Source: Cymbidium sinense
Taxonomy: Eukaryota; Streptophyta; Magnoliopsida; Asparagales; Orchidaceae
DNA length: 64,000 nt
Direction of reading: 5' to 3'
Assembly (NCBI GenBank): GCA_021442155.1
Contig: CM038223.1
Span: 34,880,983 to 34,944,982 of the forward strand
This document shows positions 46,960 to 59,933 of the stretch, in pieces. Made by a program: the position numbers and the translations under genes. Below the pieces are notes generated by a model. That model was given only the letters and a program-made list of their open reading frames with translations, had not been told where the DNA came from and searched no databases. Numbering within the stretch: the first letter of the stretch is position 1; the number at the start of each line of letters is the position of its first letter.

Positions 46960-49900
46960 ACACTACCCATCATGAGTTAACAACTAGTATGTTTCTGGGT
47001 CAACTTATTTTTTGATGATGTAAGGACCATTCCATGTGTTGGTGAGTTTTCACAATATATTTAATTGAGTCACTACAATTACATACTTTTGTACAAAATT
47101 GCTAGCTTTGAGGTATTTCTCTCCAATGAGGCAATTGTGATATTTTAAAATTTGCCACTTTATTTCTTCTTACCTCAATTATACATAAATCCTTAGTTCT
47201 TTGAGCATATTTAGTGTGTCTTCCATTTCCTTGACAAATGTATTTTTCCACTCGCTAGTATTTCTACCTAGTCGTTCTATTTCTAAGACTCTAGAGGTTT
47301 AGAGTTTGTAATTAACCATCAATATAGCTTCCATTTTTTGTGATTGCATGAATGGCATATGTTTGATTGTGATGGTTAGAGTAATTCTAAGATCCCAGAT
47401 TATGGTAGGTAATGCATCTACCCATTTCATTTTAGTGCCTTCTACCTTTTTCTTCAATAGAATGAGGATGCTCTTGTTCGCCACTTTTACCTAGCAAATA
47501 TTTCTATGGGTGGTGCACAAAAGTGAATTTTAATTAAATTCCTTGAAACTTGTAGAACTCCCTATGTCTTCTATCAGTGAATTGTAGTCCATTATCAATA
47601 ATCATTGACATTAGTTGTCCATACCTACAAATGATGTTAGTCTAAATAAATTTATAAAATACTTGAGTAGTTATCAGAATGAGTAATTTTTCTTTGATCC
47701 ACTTCCTAAAATAATTGATCATGATAAGTGTAAGTTTTCATTGTTTGTTGGCAATTGGTAAAGGTCCAATTAGATATATTCCCCAAAGGATAAAAGGATA
47801 GAGGCTTGAATTCGGTTACAATAGTTGTTGGTATAGAAGAGTGAATTTTTTATATTATTCTCATATTTTGGAGAATTCTTTAGCATCCTTCTTTAATGGG
47901 GCCAGAAGTATCACTCTCACAACATCTTATGACCGAGTGACCTTCCTCTAGTGACTCTCACACTCATTAGAGTGTATCTTCTCATGTACCTTTCCTTATT
48001 CATTTTCTAATATCCATCTTAAATTATGTGAAGTCATCAACCTTTGGAAGAGTTCACATTTGATTAATATAATTTTGATACTAAATCTTCTTAGGTGTTT
48101 TATTTTCTTTTCAACTACTCTAGTCTATAGATAACTTTTGATCATATCGGTCTAATTAATGAGTCCTCATATTCTATCTTCATAGATTTTTCATCATTTA
48201 TAATTGATTGTGTGAGTTGAATGTTAGAGTGCTCTCCAAGTTTCTTTCCTTGGATAGAGTGCTTTAGGTATTTGCTTGATTTTGAAATACTGTAGTTTCT
48301 TGATCTCTGCCTTCACCATAAGTAAGTGTTTTTGTAATGACTCATTTTGACTTCATAATATTGATTGAATAATCTTACTATGAGTTTCAAGTTTGAGTAA
48401 GCTACGATGTGAAACATGTCAAGCCTATGGGTGAATCTTAGTCTTGTGAGTAGAACTTACATATTCAAACTTATTGTTCATCAATTTGAAATTGAACATG
48501 ACTAAAATCCTTGGTAGAATTTTTAGCATAATGCCCCTCAATATCGTGTTGCTTGAAGAGCTACTACATATAATAACTGTAAAAGTTTTGGGTTAACTAG
48601 GGGATTACCCTAACCACTAATATTTACAAGAAAATTACCGAGGACTTGAGCTTTTATAGCCATTATGGGTGAGTAGGATATGTCTAAATCGCTTAGTTCT
48701 ATCGACCATTTTAACAACCTTCTTGAGTGATCAGGCATGGAAAGGATGGAGATGAGCAGATTATTTGTAATGACTTGGACCAAATGCACTTAAAAATATG
48801 ATTGGAGTTAGCATTTTGATTAAACACAAGTTTGAATTTTTCAATGATGGGATAATTCATCTAAGCACTTCATAGTGATTTACTAATATAGAAAATGGGC
48901 CGTTGTCTCCCATCTTCCTCTCTAACAAGGATGGAACTGACCAAGTCTTCACCCACTCCTAAGTATAGTAATGAGGCCTTACCCTCTTTTGGGCATTATA
49001 GTAAAGGAGGTGCTGTGAGTAAATTATTTTTGGTAAAAGAAGGGTTTCCCACACTTTGGACTCAAATTCTTCATGCCCTTAAGTACTTTAAAAATTTATG
49101 AGTAGTGCCCTCCTACTTCTGAGATGAATTGATTTAATTTGATGAATTTCCCAAAAAGTAGCTAGACTTTTTTCATCATTTTGGGTAAAGGCATGTCTAA
49201 TATGGCCTTTACTTTATTAAGGTTAATTTTTATGACTTCAATAGAGATTATAAATCTAAAGAATTTTACTAACCCTATGCCAAAGATGCACTTTAGAGGA
49301 TTAAGGAAAAAATTATATTTTTCAGAGTGGAAAGGTCTCTTTGAGATCATTAATTTGTTGCTCATGTGACTTTCTCTTAACTAGCAAGTCATCAATGTAA
49401 ACCTATATATTTTTTTTCTTTTTTCTCTTTAATACTCAATCCAATATTCTATAATAAGTCACCCTTACATTCTTTAGTCTAAAACATATTATTCTGTAGT
49501 AATAGAGTCTCTCCTTAGTGATAAATTATTTCTTTCAAATCATGGGAACATCTATATGTGGTGATATCTTGAGAAAGCTTCTAGAAAACTAATCCCATAA
49601 TATATTATTATTGAGTTGATGAGTACATCTAGTTTGGGGAGAAGATATCAATCCTCTAGGCACATTGAGTTCAAATCATCGACATTGACACACATTCATC
49701 ACTTCCTTCTAGACTTTTGTTTCATTATTACTTTTGATACCCCTTCTAAATATTAGACTTCTTTGATGTAATTGACCTTGAGCAATTTAGCAACTTCTTC
49801 TTTGATCAGTCTAGAAAGTACGATTGTAGTTCTTCTCATATTTTATTCTATAGACCAAGCATCACTTTATATATTGTGTCAATGGTAAGCAATGTTAATA

Positions 49901-50620
49901 TTGACACCTAGCATCTTAACTGCATTCCAAGCAAATACTTAAATATTATCTTCGCAAGTTTGAATGAGAGCTTTTTTATGCTTAGTATAAAAAGTTGAGC
50001 TAATTCTAAGAGCTCTCTCATGATTTTGTGTGGTCAATACTTTTTGGATCTCATTGATGACCTGCACCCGTGTTCGTATTACCTTTAACTATAAAACTTC
50101 CCCTATATAGAACCTCTTATTGCTTTCAACTAGTGGGCCCTGGATTAAATCAAGTTTCCTTGATAGTGATCTTTCCCCTCTCTTTGGAATTTAATCATTA
50201 TATGATTTGTTGACAATAATGTCCTGAATGTGTTAAGTAATGGTTGATCAAAAATTATGTTGTAGGTGGTAAGTGCTTCTATGATAATGAAATTTGCCAT
50301 TGTTATAAACTACTTTTATCCTCCTCTCTAATGATTATCCTTTCAGCCTCCCTTATTTCTCTTTACAAATCATAAAGTGGTCCTCCAGTATAAGTAAGCT
50401 TGGAACTCATTAACCTCATTTTGTCAAATAGAGATTTAAAAATAATATTGATTGAGCTCCCATTATCGATCAATATGCTCCCAATTTGTTAATTGTCTAT
50501 TAAGTCATTACCACGATTGCTTCATTATCTGGGTTGTCAATTGTGGGTAGTCTTTTTTTGGAAAGCTTATAAAAATTATTAAGGTATATGACACATGCAC
50601 CATAGCTACCAAGTTAACAT
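46960..50620 (-). pseudogene. Ty3/gypsy pol: protease, RT, RNase H, integrase (minus strand)
   Basis: Read on the minus strand from high to low coordinates. Protease at about 50250-50480: LIDNGSSINIIFKSLFDKM, which keeps D-GSS where D-T/S-G is usual, then SSKLTYTGGPLYDL. Then IIIEALTTYNIIFDQPLLNT (about 50250). RT at 49560-49700: KLDVLINSIINILWD, then FSRSFLKISPHIDVPMI; HIYVDDLLVKRKSHEQQ-like sequence near 49390; and NPLKCIFGIGLVKFFRF (49162-49365). RNase H start at about 48870-48990: GEDLVSSILVREEDGRQRPI. Then KVKAEIKKLQYFKIKQIPK (about 48290). H2C2 zinc region at about 47900-48020: VHEKIHSNECESH. Integrase core at 47300-47800: WGIYLIGPLPIA, IICRYGQLMSMIIDNGLQF, then ANKSILILLKKK..., WVDALPTIIWDLRITL. 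The first integrase aspartate is replaced by Y. Many stops; inactive. Complete domain order supports one element. Confidence 0.75.
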
Positions 50621-50960
50621 CTTCTAAACATAGTCACTTAAGACTCACTCTACTTGAGGACTCTTCACTTCCTCCAAAGATGGTGAGTAACACTTCTGCA
50701 ATTTGGATTGCATGCTCTGGGACAAGTTCATTACTTTTTTCAACAACTTCTTTACCTTATCTCATGGGAAATTTCATGAGTTTTCTATCCTTAATTTTCT
50801 CTTCAATTAAGCTCCCTAAGTGACGACTTTCTTCATGTAGTGTCCATTGTCATAATAAGTTTGAATTATTATTGTTCCATGACAAGTTAGAATAATTTCT
50901 CCAACTAGATTATATGTGTTAGAGAAAGGAATATTGAATCTATTGGCTACATAATTAAGC
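50621..50960 (-). pseudogene. Ty3/gypsy gag C-terminal remnant (minus strand)
   Basis: Upstream of the minus-strand protease, the reading YYDNGHYMKKVVT...LKRKLRIENS (about 50790-50870) recalls the zinc-knuckle segment 'y-H--hGH-TE-c--L' at the end of Tat-type gag. The following part (AIVVMT near 50510-50600, protease N-side) connects to pol. Degraded and short; assignment rests mainly on its position. Confidence 0.35.
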
Positions 50961-51329
50961 ATTTATGCACTTAGATCAGAAGATTTGTGAAACATGAATG
51001 CTTCAACACTTTAACAAATATGATTACTAGGATTGAAATTATATATAAATTTTTAGAATTAAGTGCCACAAGATTTATGCTAATATCAGTATGCACACAA
51101 AATGGACAAATAAACTAAAATTCTAAAACACAATATGTGATTACAAAAATTAGTATAAAATCAACTTTCACTTATAAAATAAAGTACAAGTCGAACACAA
51201 TTAATTTCATAATTAACAATTATAATTCTAACAACTTAATACACTCAAAGAACATTAAAACATAAATAATAAGTTGGATTAAAAATAGACTATTCGCTTA
51301 ATATTAACTTAATTAAATTTTCGCTAAAT
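50961..51329. other. AT-rich interval, probably retroelement leader
   Basis: No coding or repeat signal is visible. It lies between the gag remnant and the primer-binding-site-like sequence of a minus-strand LTR, so most of gag may be deleted here. Confidence 0.3.
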
Positions 51330-51350
51330 CTCCCGCTATAGTGCCAAAAA
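51330..51350 (-). other. Primer-binding site (minus strand)
   Basis: The plus strand reads CTCCCGCTATAGTGCCAAAA; its reverse complement, TTTTGGCACTATAGCGGGAG, is a decayed version of the TTTTTGGCGCCGTTGCCGGGGA-type site used by Athila/Ty3 plant elements. The adjacent sequence (CTTAATTGGTCTATTTTACC, then CTATACACAAGTA) is the LTR end usually seen beside this site. Confidence 0.6.
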
Positions 51351-52900
51351 CTTAATTGGTCTATTTTACCCTATACACAAGTACATATGTCATTCAAGTA
51401 ATATAATGATGAGTAAAGTATCATTTCCATGAGGAACTATTTGTAAATTTTATTAAGTTAAGTGTTAATTTAATATTAATTTCAATTTTTATTTAAGTGA
51501 AAGATTAAGAATAAATTATATTTTAATTTTCAAAGTAAATTTTTATATTTTTTATATAAAATAAGGATGTTTTTCTTAATTTTGAAAATTATACTATGAA
51601 TTTATGAAATTTTTAGATTATGTATTATATTAAACTAAGTGGTGGAATTAATTTTAAAATTACAATGTCAACCAAGAGTAAACATTTTATACACTCTGTC
51701 TAAACGACTATAACTAAACCAATCCCTTTACTCTAAATTATCTCCTAGTGCCAAGTAAATTTTGGTTGGTTTCATTACTCATATTTCACTTTAAATGATT
51801 ATGAGTCCTAAAAATAATCATTTATAATCGCAATTTAGCACTCTGGACTATCTAACACATTAATGATTATTTAGTACATTCATTTGCTTTTTTTCTTAAT
51901 TATTATTCAAGGTCTCTATTGATATCTCTATATCACATTTGATTTTAACTTTATAATTGGCCAAAACATAAGTAAATAAAGTATGGAGAAATGCAAAATA
52001 CCATTTTCATGAAAAACATGAAAAAATTTCTTATATTAATCCATAAACATAGTTTAATACAATACAAACATCCAAAAGCTTACATAAATTTGAAACACTT
52101 CATAGATTAGTGCTTCATAGTAGAGATGAGGGAAATCTCATTAAAAATTATAAAATAAGATGTAGGATAACCATAGAAGAAACTAAAGAGCACAACAAGT
52201 AAATCTTCTAAGTCCACTCTTCATGATCCTCTAGTTCTTCCTAATAAAAATATCCTGCATGCGCCGCTGAAAATCCTTGATTATTGATCTCTTTCTCTAC
52301 CTTTTGCTTAAGAAGAACATATTACCACACTCTACACACACACACACGACACATAGCACTTGGAGTGTCACTCTCCAAGTGTTGTCACTACAATCTCACA
52401 TACTTTAACTAGATTCACTCAATTTCTAAAAGAAATTAAAACCCTTAACATGCCATATTTATAGTCATTAAATCCCTCTAGTAGTTTTCACATTGTTCCT
52501 TCTTTATACTACTTCAAAATCACTCCAATTGCTTTCTATAATTGTTGAAACTATTCTAGTTAGTTTTGTAGCACTTTGGTGTTGTTCTCTCCAATTTTTG
52601 CTTCAAATTATGATTATGGTACTTCAAATTATGGTTCAATCTGGCACCTCAACGCTACAAATCTGGTGTCATGGCATTATCTTCTCTTTTTTGACTCATC
52701 TTTTTCTTTTGATATTAATGCTATTAATGTAGCATTGCAATGTTATACCATAATTCGACATTATTTGCATTTATTACCTTCTCCAATAAATGATTTTCTA
52801 TCAAATATACTTAAACTTATGAAAATGAATCATAAAATAATAAAATTATTTCTTGAAATTACATGTTAATTTAACTAATTTATTTCACAAATCACTCACC
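51351..52900 (-). mobile_element. LTR of a minus-strand Ty3/gypsy (Athila-like) element
   Basis: Starts next to the primer-binding site with the typical 'CCCTATACACAAGTA ... AGTAATATAATGATGAGT ... ATCATTTCCATGAGGA' order of Athila-type LTR 3' ends read in reverse. A minus-strand TATA lies at 52456-52463, and the region upstream of it contains GGCACCTCAACGC and CTGGTGTCATGGC phrases, the same vocabulary as repeat G. A short (CA) run lies at 52334-52347. The outer end is not defined; sequence to about 53040 shows nothing else. The + strand ORFs at 52493-52869 are therefore considered accidental. Whether this LTR belongs to the pol at 46960-50620 is plausible but unproved. Confidence 0.5.
52456..52463 (-). 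promoter_or_regulatory. TATA box in the minus-strand LTR
   Basis: The reverse complement reads GACTATAAATATGGCATG. Its distance to the primer-binding site (about 1.1 kb) suits a long R/U5. Confidence 0.45.
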
Positions 52901-53040
52901 CAAGGTAGAATTGAGTGAAGTGTTTAACAGAATGAATTGTAGTTTATGTTTACAAGTGGTATATAATTATTACCAATGTAAAAAGATATTAGCCAATTGC
53001 TAACGATGAAAAGTGGAACTCTCCCCAACAGAGTCACAAG

Positions 53041-53743
53041 AAAAATCTATTGTGTTTAAAATTGTAATGAGGGACATGAAGATCTTAGGGGTACATATTA
53101 TAATGATTGAGTACGACTTCAAGGAATGATATACTACTTCAAAAGGTAGAAATATCACCTTATAAGAGACTTAATCACCTAATAAGGACTCCTAAGGCTA
53201 ATGGGTTTATGTGTACTAGAGATTTTTTCTCTACATTTTATGGATGAAGTAAGATAAGGCTTATTCTCAGTCAAGTCCTTAAGTTCTCAATAAGAGCAAG
53301 CTCCTATAATAAATTACATCTCACAAAATAAGGATTTCTTAGAAAACTCTAAATGATTAGCTAATGTTTTTGAAGATTTCAAAGCTTGATATCAAAGGAT
53401 TGGTGATTATTGAAAATCATGTGGAATAACATAATTAAAGAGTTGTTAATGAAATCCAGAGGAGGATAAGTTAGAAGTACTCATGATATTAGGAATCCTA
53501 GTGAGCACTTCAATCTATGCTATGGTGATATTTTATAATTTTGAAATTATAAATTATTATCATTTTAGTTAACATTATATCAAAATTCTAAGACTTATAT
53601 TCCAACAACACAAGATTGAACAAAATGCATAAGAAGTGAGAACTTACACTAGTAGTAAGCAAGAAACAACTAGTCTCTAAACCTATGTCTAATAGCACTT
53701 CAACATAAACTAGAAGCTTGACTTAATTCTAATCATGTTGACC
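53041..53743 (-). repeat. Module E copy 5 (E5), partial, reverse orientation
   Basis: Reverse complement of the 3' half of E: AGAAATATCACCTTATAAGA, then GACTTAATCACCTAATAAGG (53148-53185) is the reverse of the 'gattaagtccattatattgtgg' block, and the CTAATGGGTTTATGTG block matches 'gacccatta' in E4. The 5' part of E and the end of X5 module D are missing, so a deletion spans the D/E junction. A LINE is inserted at the break. Confidence 0.55.
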
Positions 53744-53760
53744 CTTTAATTAAGCACAAC
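53744..53760. repeat. Target-site duplication, left copy
   Basis: CTTTAATTAAGCACAAC, identical to 55084-55100 on the far side of the LINE. Confidence 0.95.
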
Positions 53761-55083
53761 AACAACAACAACAAGCCTTAATCCCACTAGGTGGGGTCGA
53801 CTACATGAATCCTTCATCTCCATTGTGTCCTATTATGTGTCAAATTCTCATTTAATTCAAGTATACTAAGATCATTTTTTATACATATTAACAAAGTCTT
53901 TTTAGGTCTACCTCTACCTTTCTTAACATAAGGCAAATCTAATGCATCTACTCTCCTAATTGGGTCATCGAACGACCGACACTTTATGTGGCCAAACAAT
54001 CTAAGGTGACTCTCCCTAATCTTATCTATCACTGGAGCTACTCCAACTTTTTCCCAAACATACTCATTTTGCATTCTATCTCTAAGAGTAAAGCCACTCA
54101 TCCACGAGCATCCTCATCTAATAACTTAACTTAGTCTTATGCTTCTCTTTTATTGGCCAACATTCTGCACCATAAGTCATTGTAGGTCTTACCACCATCT
54201 TATAAAATTTTCCCTTAAGTTTAAGTGGAACTTTTCTATCCATAATAGGCCATATGCATTCCTCCACTTCAACCATCCAACTTGAATTCTACTAATAACA
54301 TCTCCATCTATTTCAGCATCATTTTGAACAATAGAACCTAAATATCTGAATCACTCACTCTTATTAATGACTTGATCACCTAAAGTCACAACACTACCAC
54401 TAAAACTTCTACAACTAAAATTACACTCCATATATTCAGTTTTAGATCTACTTAAATGAAAACCTTTAGACTCTAAAGTTGACCTCCATAATTCAAGTTT
54501 CTATTGGACTCCCTCTCTATTCTTATCAACAAGAAGAATGTCATCAGCAAATAGCATACACCAAGGTACATCTTCTTGTAAATGCCTCGTAAGAACATCC
54601 ATAACTAAAGTAAGAAAGATAAGGGCTTAATGTTGATCCTTGATGTAATCCAACTGAAATAGGAAAGTATTTTGTCAATCCTCCTTGTGTTTGGACACAA
54701 GTAACAGCTCTAGTATACATATCCTTAATGACTTGAATATAACCAATATTAACTCCTTTCTATTCTATAACTCTCCAAAGAACATCTCTTGAGACTTTAT
54801 CATAAGCTTTCTCTAAATCAATAAATATCATATGTAGATCCTTCTTACTTTCTCTATGCTTCTCCATCAAACCTCTTAACAAATGTATAGCATCCATAGC
54901 GGATCTACGGCATGAAACCAAACATTGTGAGAAACTTACGTATCACATCGTAACCTATGCTCAATTACTCTCTCCCATAATTTTAATGTATGGCACATTA
55001 ACTTAATTCCTCTATAATTTGCACACTCTTGTGCATCACCTTTATTCTTAAATATAGGAACTCTTTCTCCACTCATCTGGAAT
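53761..55083 (-). mobile_element. 5'-truncated RTE-type LINE
   Basis: A 1323-bp insertion flanked by a perfect 17-bp target-site duplication. On the minus strand it ends in a (GTT)n-type tail, seen on the plus strand as AACAACAACAACAAC at 53758-53774, which is characteristic of plant RTE elements. Just inside the tail is the usual 3' end phrase (plus strand CCCACTAGGTGGGGTCGAC). The body encodes the C-terminal two thirds of a reverse transcriptase, truncated inside the RT domain at 55083. It sits in X5/E5 and is clearly younger than that repeat. Confidence 0.9.
53801..55083 (-). pseudogene. RTE LINE reverse transcriptase, C-terminal part
   Basis: Read on the minus strand: the truncated N-side gives ERVPIFKNKGDAQECANYRG, IKLMCHTLKLWERVIEHRL (54960-55070). 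The catalytic FADD is in MLFADDILLVDKN (about 54520-54560). Then [18 protein letters not shown] (about 54430-54480), FRYLGSIVQNDAEIDGDV (about 54300-54350), and the open C-terminal piece 53814-54101 (MSGFTLRDRMQNEYVWEKVG, then IRESHLRLFGHIKCR and KKGRGRPKKT). This is the typical RTE order, including the GHV--R / GRGRPKK tail. If intact it would copy element RNA at the target site. Only a few stops and frameshifts are present, fewer than in the gypsy remnants, but it lacks the endonuclease and the RT N-terminus, so it cannot move by itself. Confidence 0.85.
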
Positions 55084-58000
55084 CTTTAATTAAGCACAAC
55101 CCTTATAGAAAATATAAATAATCAAATAAATAATGTTCTGCCATCCAGACTACTGCACAAGCAATCCTAACATCTAGTCTAAAGTAATCCATCACAAAAT
55201 AACAAAAGGAATACCACCAACCTAACCTATGTCTAAGATTAATGACATATCATCTTATTATTTGTGCAAATGTTAGTGTGGTATGAAAAAGTTGGGCTTT
55301 AATGTTTGTGTTGTCAATTAAATGATATGTTCAATTAATTAACCAAAGGGTGGTTTTAATTCATGCGATTAGTGATTTAAGAAGTGAATTTTAATTTATA
55401 AATTCAAATTTTATTAAATTAAACTTAGTGTTCTAAAGAGTATGAAAGTTCATAGGTTTCATTTAGAGTAGAACTTATTTTCTTTTCAACACTTGACCTT
55501 AAGGTAAGATCTAATGGTGCATTTTATGATTTTTAAGCCTTCTTAATGATGCATTACATTTTTTTATTAATTTATAAGTTTGGATTATGCTTAAATAGAT
55601 TTATAATCATATGAAAAATAATTTAAGATTAATAAGAATAAGTGATATTTACTTGATGACATCATTCAACTCTTTAGCACTTAAATACCTCACTTTAAAA
55701 ATCATTATGAGTTTATTCTATCACTTTAATATTTCATTTCAAAATAAATATGTATTTATTTCATCACTTTAATATTCTATTTAAAAATAATTATGTATTT
55801 ATTTTATCACTTTAATAATTAACTTCAAAATAATTATGTATATGCTTCTCATTAAGACAATATTTGATTTTCATTTATATACATATATATATCATCTAGA
55901 ATTTTCATGCACTAATATAAACATAAATATGTGTAGAATGAATTCTTGAAAATTTTTTGATATTTGGCTTAAGATGATTTAAACATCACATGTATTTCCT
56001 ACACAACTTTTTCATGTACATACCATTGTTAAACTAAAGAGACAAGGTATCTAAGACCTCTTTTGGACTAGTAGCCCTGCATCCATTGGTGTTCAAGCTC
56101 TCTACCTTCGAAGAGTGTACGTTATACACATGAATTATACATATAGGTTTTATTAAATTTTTTAGTTTAGGATTATAAATATGTTCATATATTTTGATTT
56201 ATTTGAAAAAATATTTCATCTATTTTTTATTTGGCACTAATAATAACCACACTAATCACATATCATGCATTTAAGAATTTTAATTTTAAACATAAAAATG
56301 AATGGACTATGAACTAATCACACATATATAAGTGAATGAAGGATGTCAAATAGATATCACAAGGCAATCTAGATAGCTATTAAATCTTTGTACTATTCAT
56401 GTGAAAATAACATCACTTAAGCTTATTCAATATTCTTTAATTAATACAATCTAATTGCAATTGATTAGACCTATTGAGGAGAGACAAAATAATAAAATTA
56501 TCACTTAATTAATGAAATTAAAAGTGGAATTGAGATTTTTATGAATTAATTAATTTTCATAATTATTTAATCAAATTAATGTCCAGAAGACCATAAAAAT
56601 TAAGTAATCAAAATGTACAAGCCCAAAAATTGTAAGAAATTTGTGAACATGCAAATAACATGTGAAATAAACAATAAAATTTTCAAATAATTTAGGTTAA
56701 TATTATGATTAATTAATTAAGAAAATCTTAATTAAGTAATTATTCTTAGAATACTCAAAAATACTAGGGGATTTTAATTTCTTTGATTAACTCTCTATTA
56801 GCTAAGAACAAAGACGGTTCATTTTTATGATTTAAAGATATGTACAATTATGAATTATTTAACTCCAAAATTAATAAATACATTATTTAATTAATAAAAG
56901 CCCTTTTAATGTTAATTTTGAGAAATAATTAAGGCCAAGGGTCTTAGCAAATTTCTTTGGTGACTATTAAGATCTTAATACACATTTAATCATGAACAAT
57001 ATTTTTTATAATTTTTTTAATTAAATAAATTTATTAAATATTCAAAATGGGCTCACACAATTAATCATGAATAATATGAATCTCTGAATGTACTCACACA
57101 ATTGACTTGAAATAATATGGGAGGTAGAGGTCATCCCATGAAATGTTCACCTAAGTTTTCAAGTCATTTGGCAAATTAATTAAGGATTAATTACAACATT
57201 AATGAAAATTTTCAAACCCTAATTAGTCTTTATCTACTTGACAAATATTATAGATTTTATTTTTCCTAAATTTTCTTATATCTAAGTATTCCAAAAACTA
57301 TATACTTATAATTATAAATTTTTCTACACTTAGTTATAATTGTTAATAACTCTACCTAATTAATAACACTTTTAAATCTATTTAACCCAGATTACATAGT
57401 CAACCATGCTTTATGTGCGATACCATGAGATTGGTTAATTAAACCATCCCTTGTGGCTACTAACTCAGCAATGGTGGATACAATTTAATCTCAAGCCATC
57501 CTATCAAAGATTGAATGGATCTAATTAATCTCATGGTTTAAAAGGAACTAAATTAAGAAATCTAACATAAATTAGTCATGAATTTCCATTTTAATCACAT
57601 GAGTTAGAAGTCCCATGATTCTTCTTCCTCTTTCAATGAGATATGAATATCATTCATCTTTTCTTGGTTAATCTGAGCTAACCATGGCTCATTTTTAGCT
57701 TAAATTAACATCATTTGGATAAAAAAAATACAAGGTTCTCTATGATATGATCTACACAAAACATTAATTTTCAACATAAAACTACAACACCTAATGGGCT
57801 TTTTATGATTTGAAGGAATTTAACTTATTAGAACTATGATTAGTGGTGAAATTAATTGAGGCAGCTTTGCCTATTAGAGACAAAGCCTTGCTATTGAAGT
57901 CCCCTTATACCTCTTCACTATTTGCTCATGACACCATATGCTGTCGTGAGCTCACCAAAGCTTGGTCAAGCTATGTCTCCCTGTGCGTTAATTGAGTGTT

Positions 58001-59679
58001 CCTAAATTTTTTTTACTCATGGGGGTGAGGAGAACATGTGAGGAAGGTAAATTAAAGTTTGGAAGAGGTTTGTGAGGGGTTGTGTTCTAGACATCTGAGC
58101 ATAGAGGAAGTTTGGTTTCACCAATGATGGGGTGCACAAGAGTCTCTAAGATACTCAGGGACTCTCTTTTGGGATGGAATGAAGGTGTGTGTGAAGTTTG
58201 AATGGGTGAGAAGGTGTATACCCTCCTTCCCATGTGAACTTTCAATTCTAATTGGTTTAGTTAATAGTAGCCTTCCATGCAATGGGTAGGACTAGAAATG
58301 GCTTTGGACTAGTAAGGCAGATCTCCTTCAATGGTTAGAGAAGGTTGGTGGCTACTAGTGAAGTGGACAACCTATGGTTGGTGAACCAAGGATTATCCAA
58401 GATGAAGGGGACTTCACTTTGGTTAATGGCTGAGCATGCCAGCCTTGGTTAACTTAGCTCAATTGGGGTGAGCTCAAAGCATGCTAAAAGGGCTAGCTTA
58501 GCTAAAGGGAGAAGTTGAACCATCCTATTTTAGAATTTTATCTTATTTGAAACCTTTGGTTTACTTGGTTTGGGTTAAACCAAGTTTACCATGGGTTGGG
58601 ATCACACGGGCAGGTGAAGGGACGTCAAGGATGAGTCATGCCAAATTCATATTAGTCAAAAGGGTTAGGTCAACCAATTTGGCCAAATTGGCTTGGTTAA
58701 GTATAATTGATAGTTGGGAGATGTTTGATCATCAATTTAGGGATTATTGTATGTGATGGCTTGGTTGAATTTGAATTGGGTTAAGATTTGGTTTAGGTTT
58801 AACTTTTAGGTCAAGTTGGGCTAAGTGAACCAACTTGGCCAACTTTGTCAAAGTAGGTTTAATTGAGGGTTATGGTATGCTTGATGATTAATTTCGGAGT
58901 GAGTGTAAGTATTAGTTTGATTAATTTTTGTTTAAATTTAGAGTTGATTTAATTTGATACATTTTAGCTTAAGTTGGACTAAGTGAACCAACTTGGCCAA
59001 TTTGGTCATATTGGGTTGAAATATTCATTAAATTGTGTTCAAGAGTCAATTTGGGGCTAATAGTAAGTGTTGATTTAATCTAATTTAAATTTGATGAAGT
59101 TTTGGTTCAATTTAGCATGTTAGTCCAATTTGGGTCAATGTATTAAATTGGTTCAATTGGGCTTAATCTGGAGTTGGGTGATGATCAATTTTCATCTTAA
59201 GATTGGTTATAATAATTAGTTTGATTTGATTTAGGTTGGATCTAGACTTGGTTCAATTTTACCCTTTAGGTCAAATTGGATTAGGTTTGTTTAGAAGAGT
59301 CAATTTGCTAAATTAAGTTAATGAATTATGTTGTATGTTCAATTGGATAATTGGAGTGATTGTAGAGCTTTGGAATGATTCAATTTGGCTTACATCAAGT
59401 TGGATTTGATTTTGGCCTTATAGAGTTCAATTGGGTCAATTTTGGCTAAGTGAGGTAATTGGCCAAATTGAGTCTTGAAGGCTTTAATCAAGTTGAAATG
59501 GTGTTCCAATGAGTTTAGCTGTATTCAACTTGAGAATATTTTGATTAATTTTGGGTTTAGCCCTTTTACACCGAAATAGGTCATATTGGGTCAACTTGGC
59601 CATTTGGCCAAATTGAACACTAATTTGGATATGGCCTGGATAGGTTTGGGATTTTAGAAGACACAAAACCAATTGAGTT

Positions 59680-59681
<2 letters not shown>

Positions 59682-59729
<48 letters not shown>
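59682..59729. repeat. (TA)24 microsatellite
   Basis: An uninterrupted 48-bp alternation of A and T inside X5 module A. It creates a spurious ORF with an isoleucine-tyrosine run on the minus strand. Confidence 0.98.
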
Positions 59730-59732
<3 letters not shown>

Positions 59733-59910
59733 TTGGTTTGAATTCAAAATCATTGTGTCCCACTTAGTTCAAATCAAGTATAGCTTTAGGGTTGAGCCCT
59801 ATGAGTCTTTTAGGCTTTGGGTTGGTGTCCCCTTAGCTACTAGAAGTGTCTTAACTCCAGGTTAAAAAATCTTAGTGCATAGATCGAGTCTTAGGTCAAA
59901 GGAATGATGT

Positions 59911-59933
59911 GTTAACCTCACTAAAAGTGAGGT
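59911..59933 (-). repeat. X5 5' terminal hairpin
   Basis: ACCTCACT (59915-59922), a 3-nt loop and AGTGAGGT (59926-59933). The arms pair fully and differ from those of X3 and X6 by matched changes on both sides. Confidence 0.75.

Noticed and set aside
55870..55895. Short TATATA run in X5 module C as a promoter
   Set aside because: Simple AT alternation in very AT-rich sequence with no associated transcription unit.
58547..58756. 69-codon plus-strand ORF as a host gene fragment
   Set aside because: It lies at the A/B border of X5, on the antisense strand of the repeat, and has no recognisable domain.
59484..59753. 89-codon ORF with an isoleucine-tyrosine repeat
   Set aside because: Produced by the (TA)24 microsatellite and the flanking word array.
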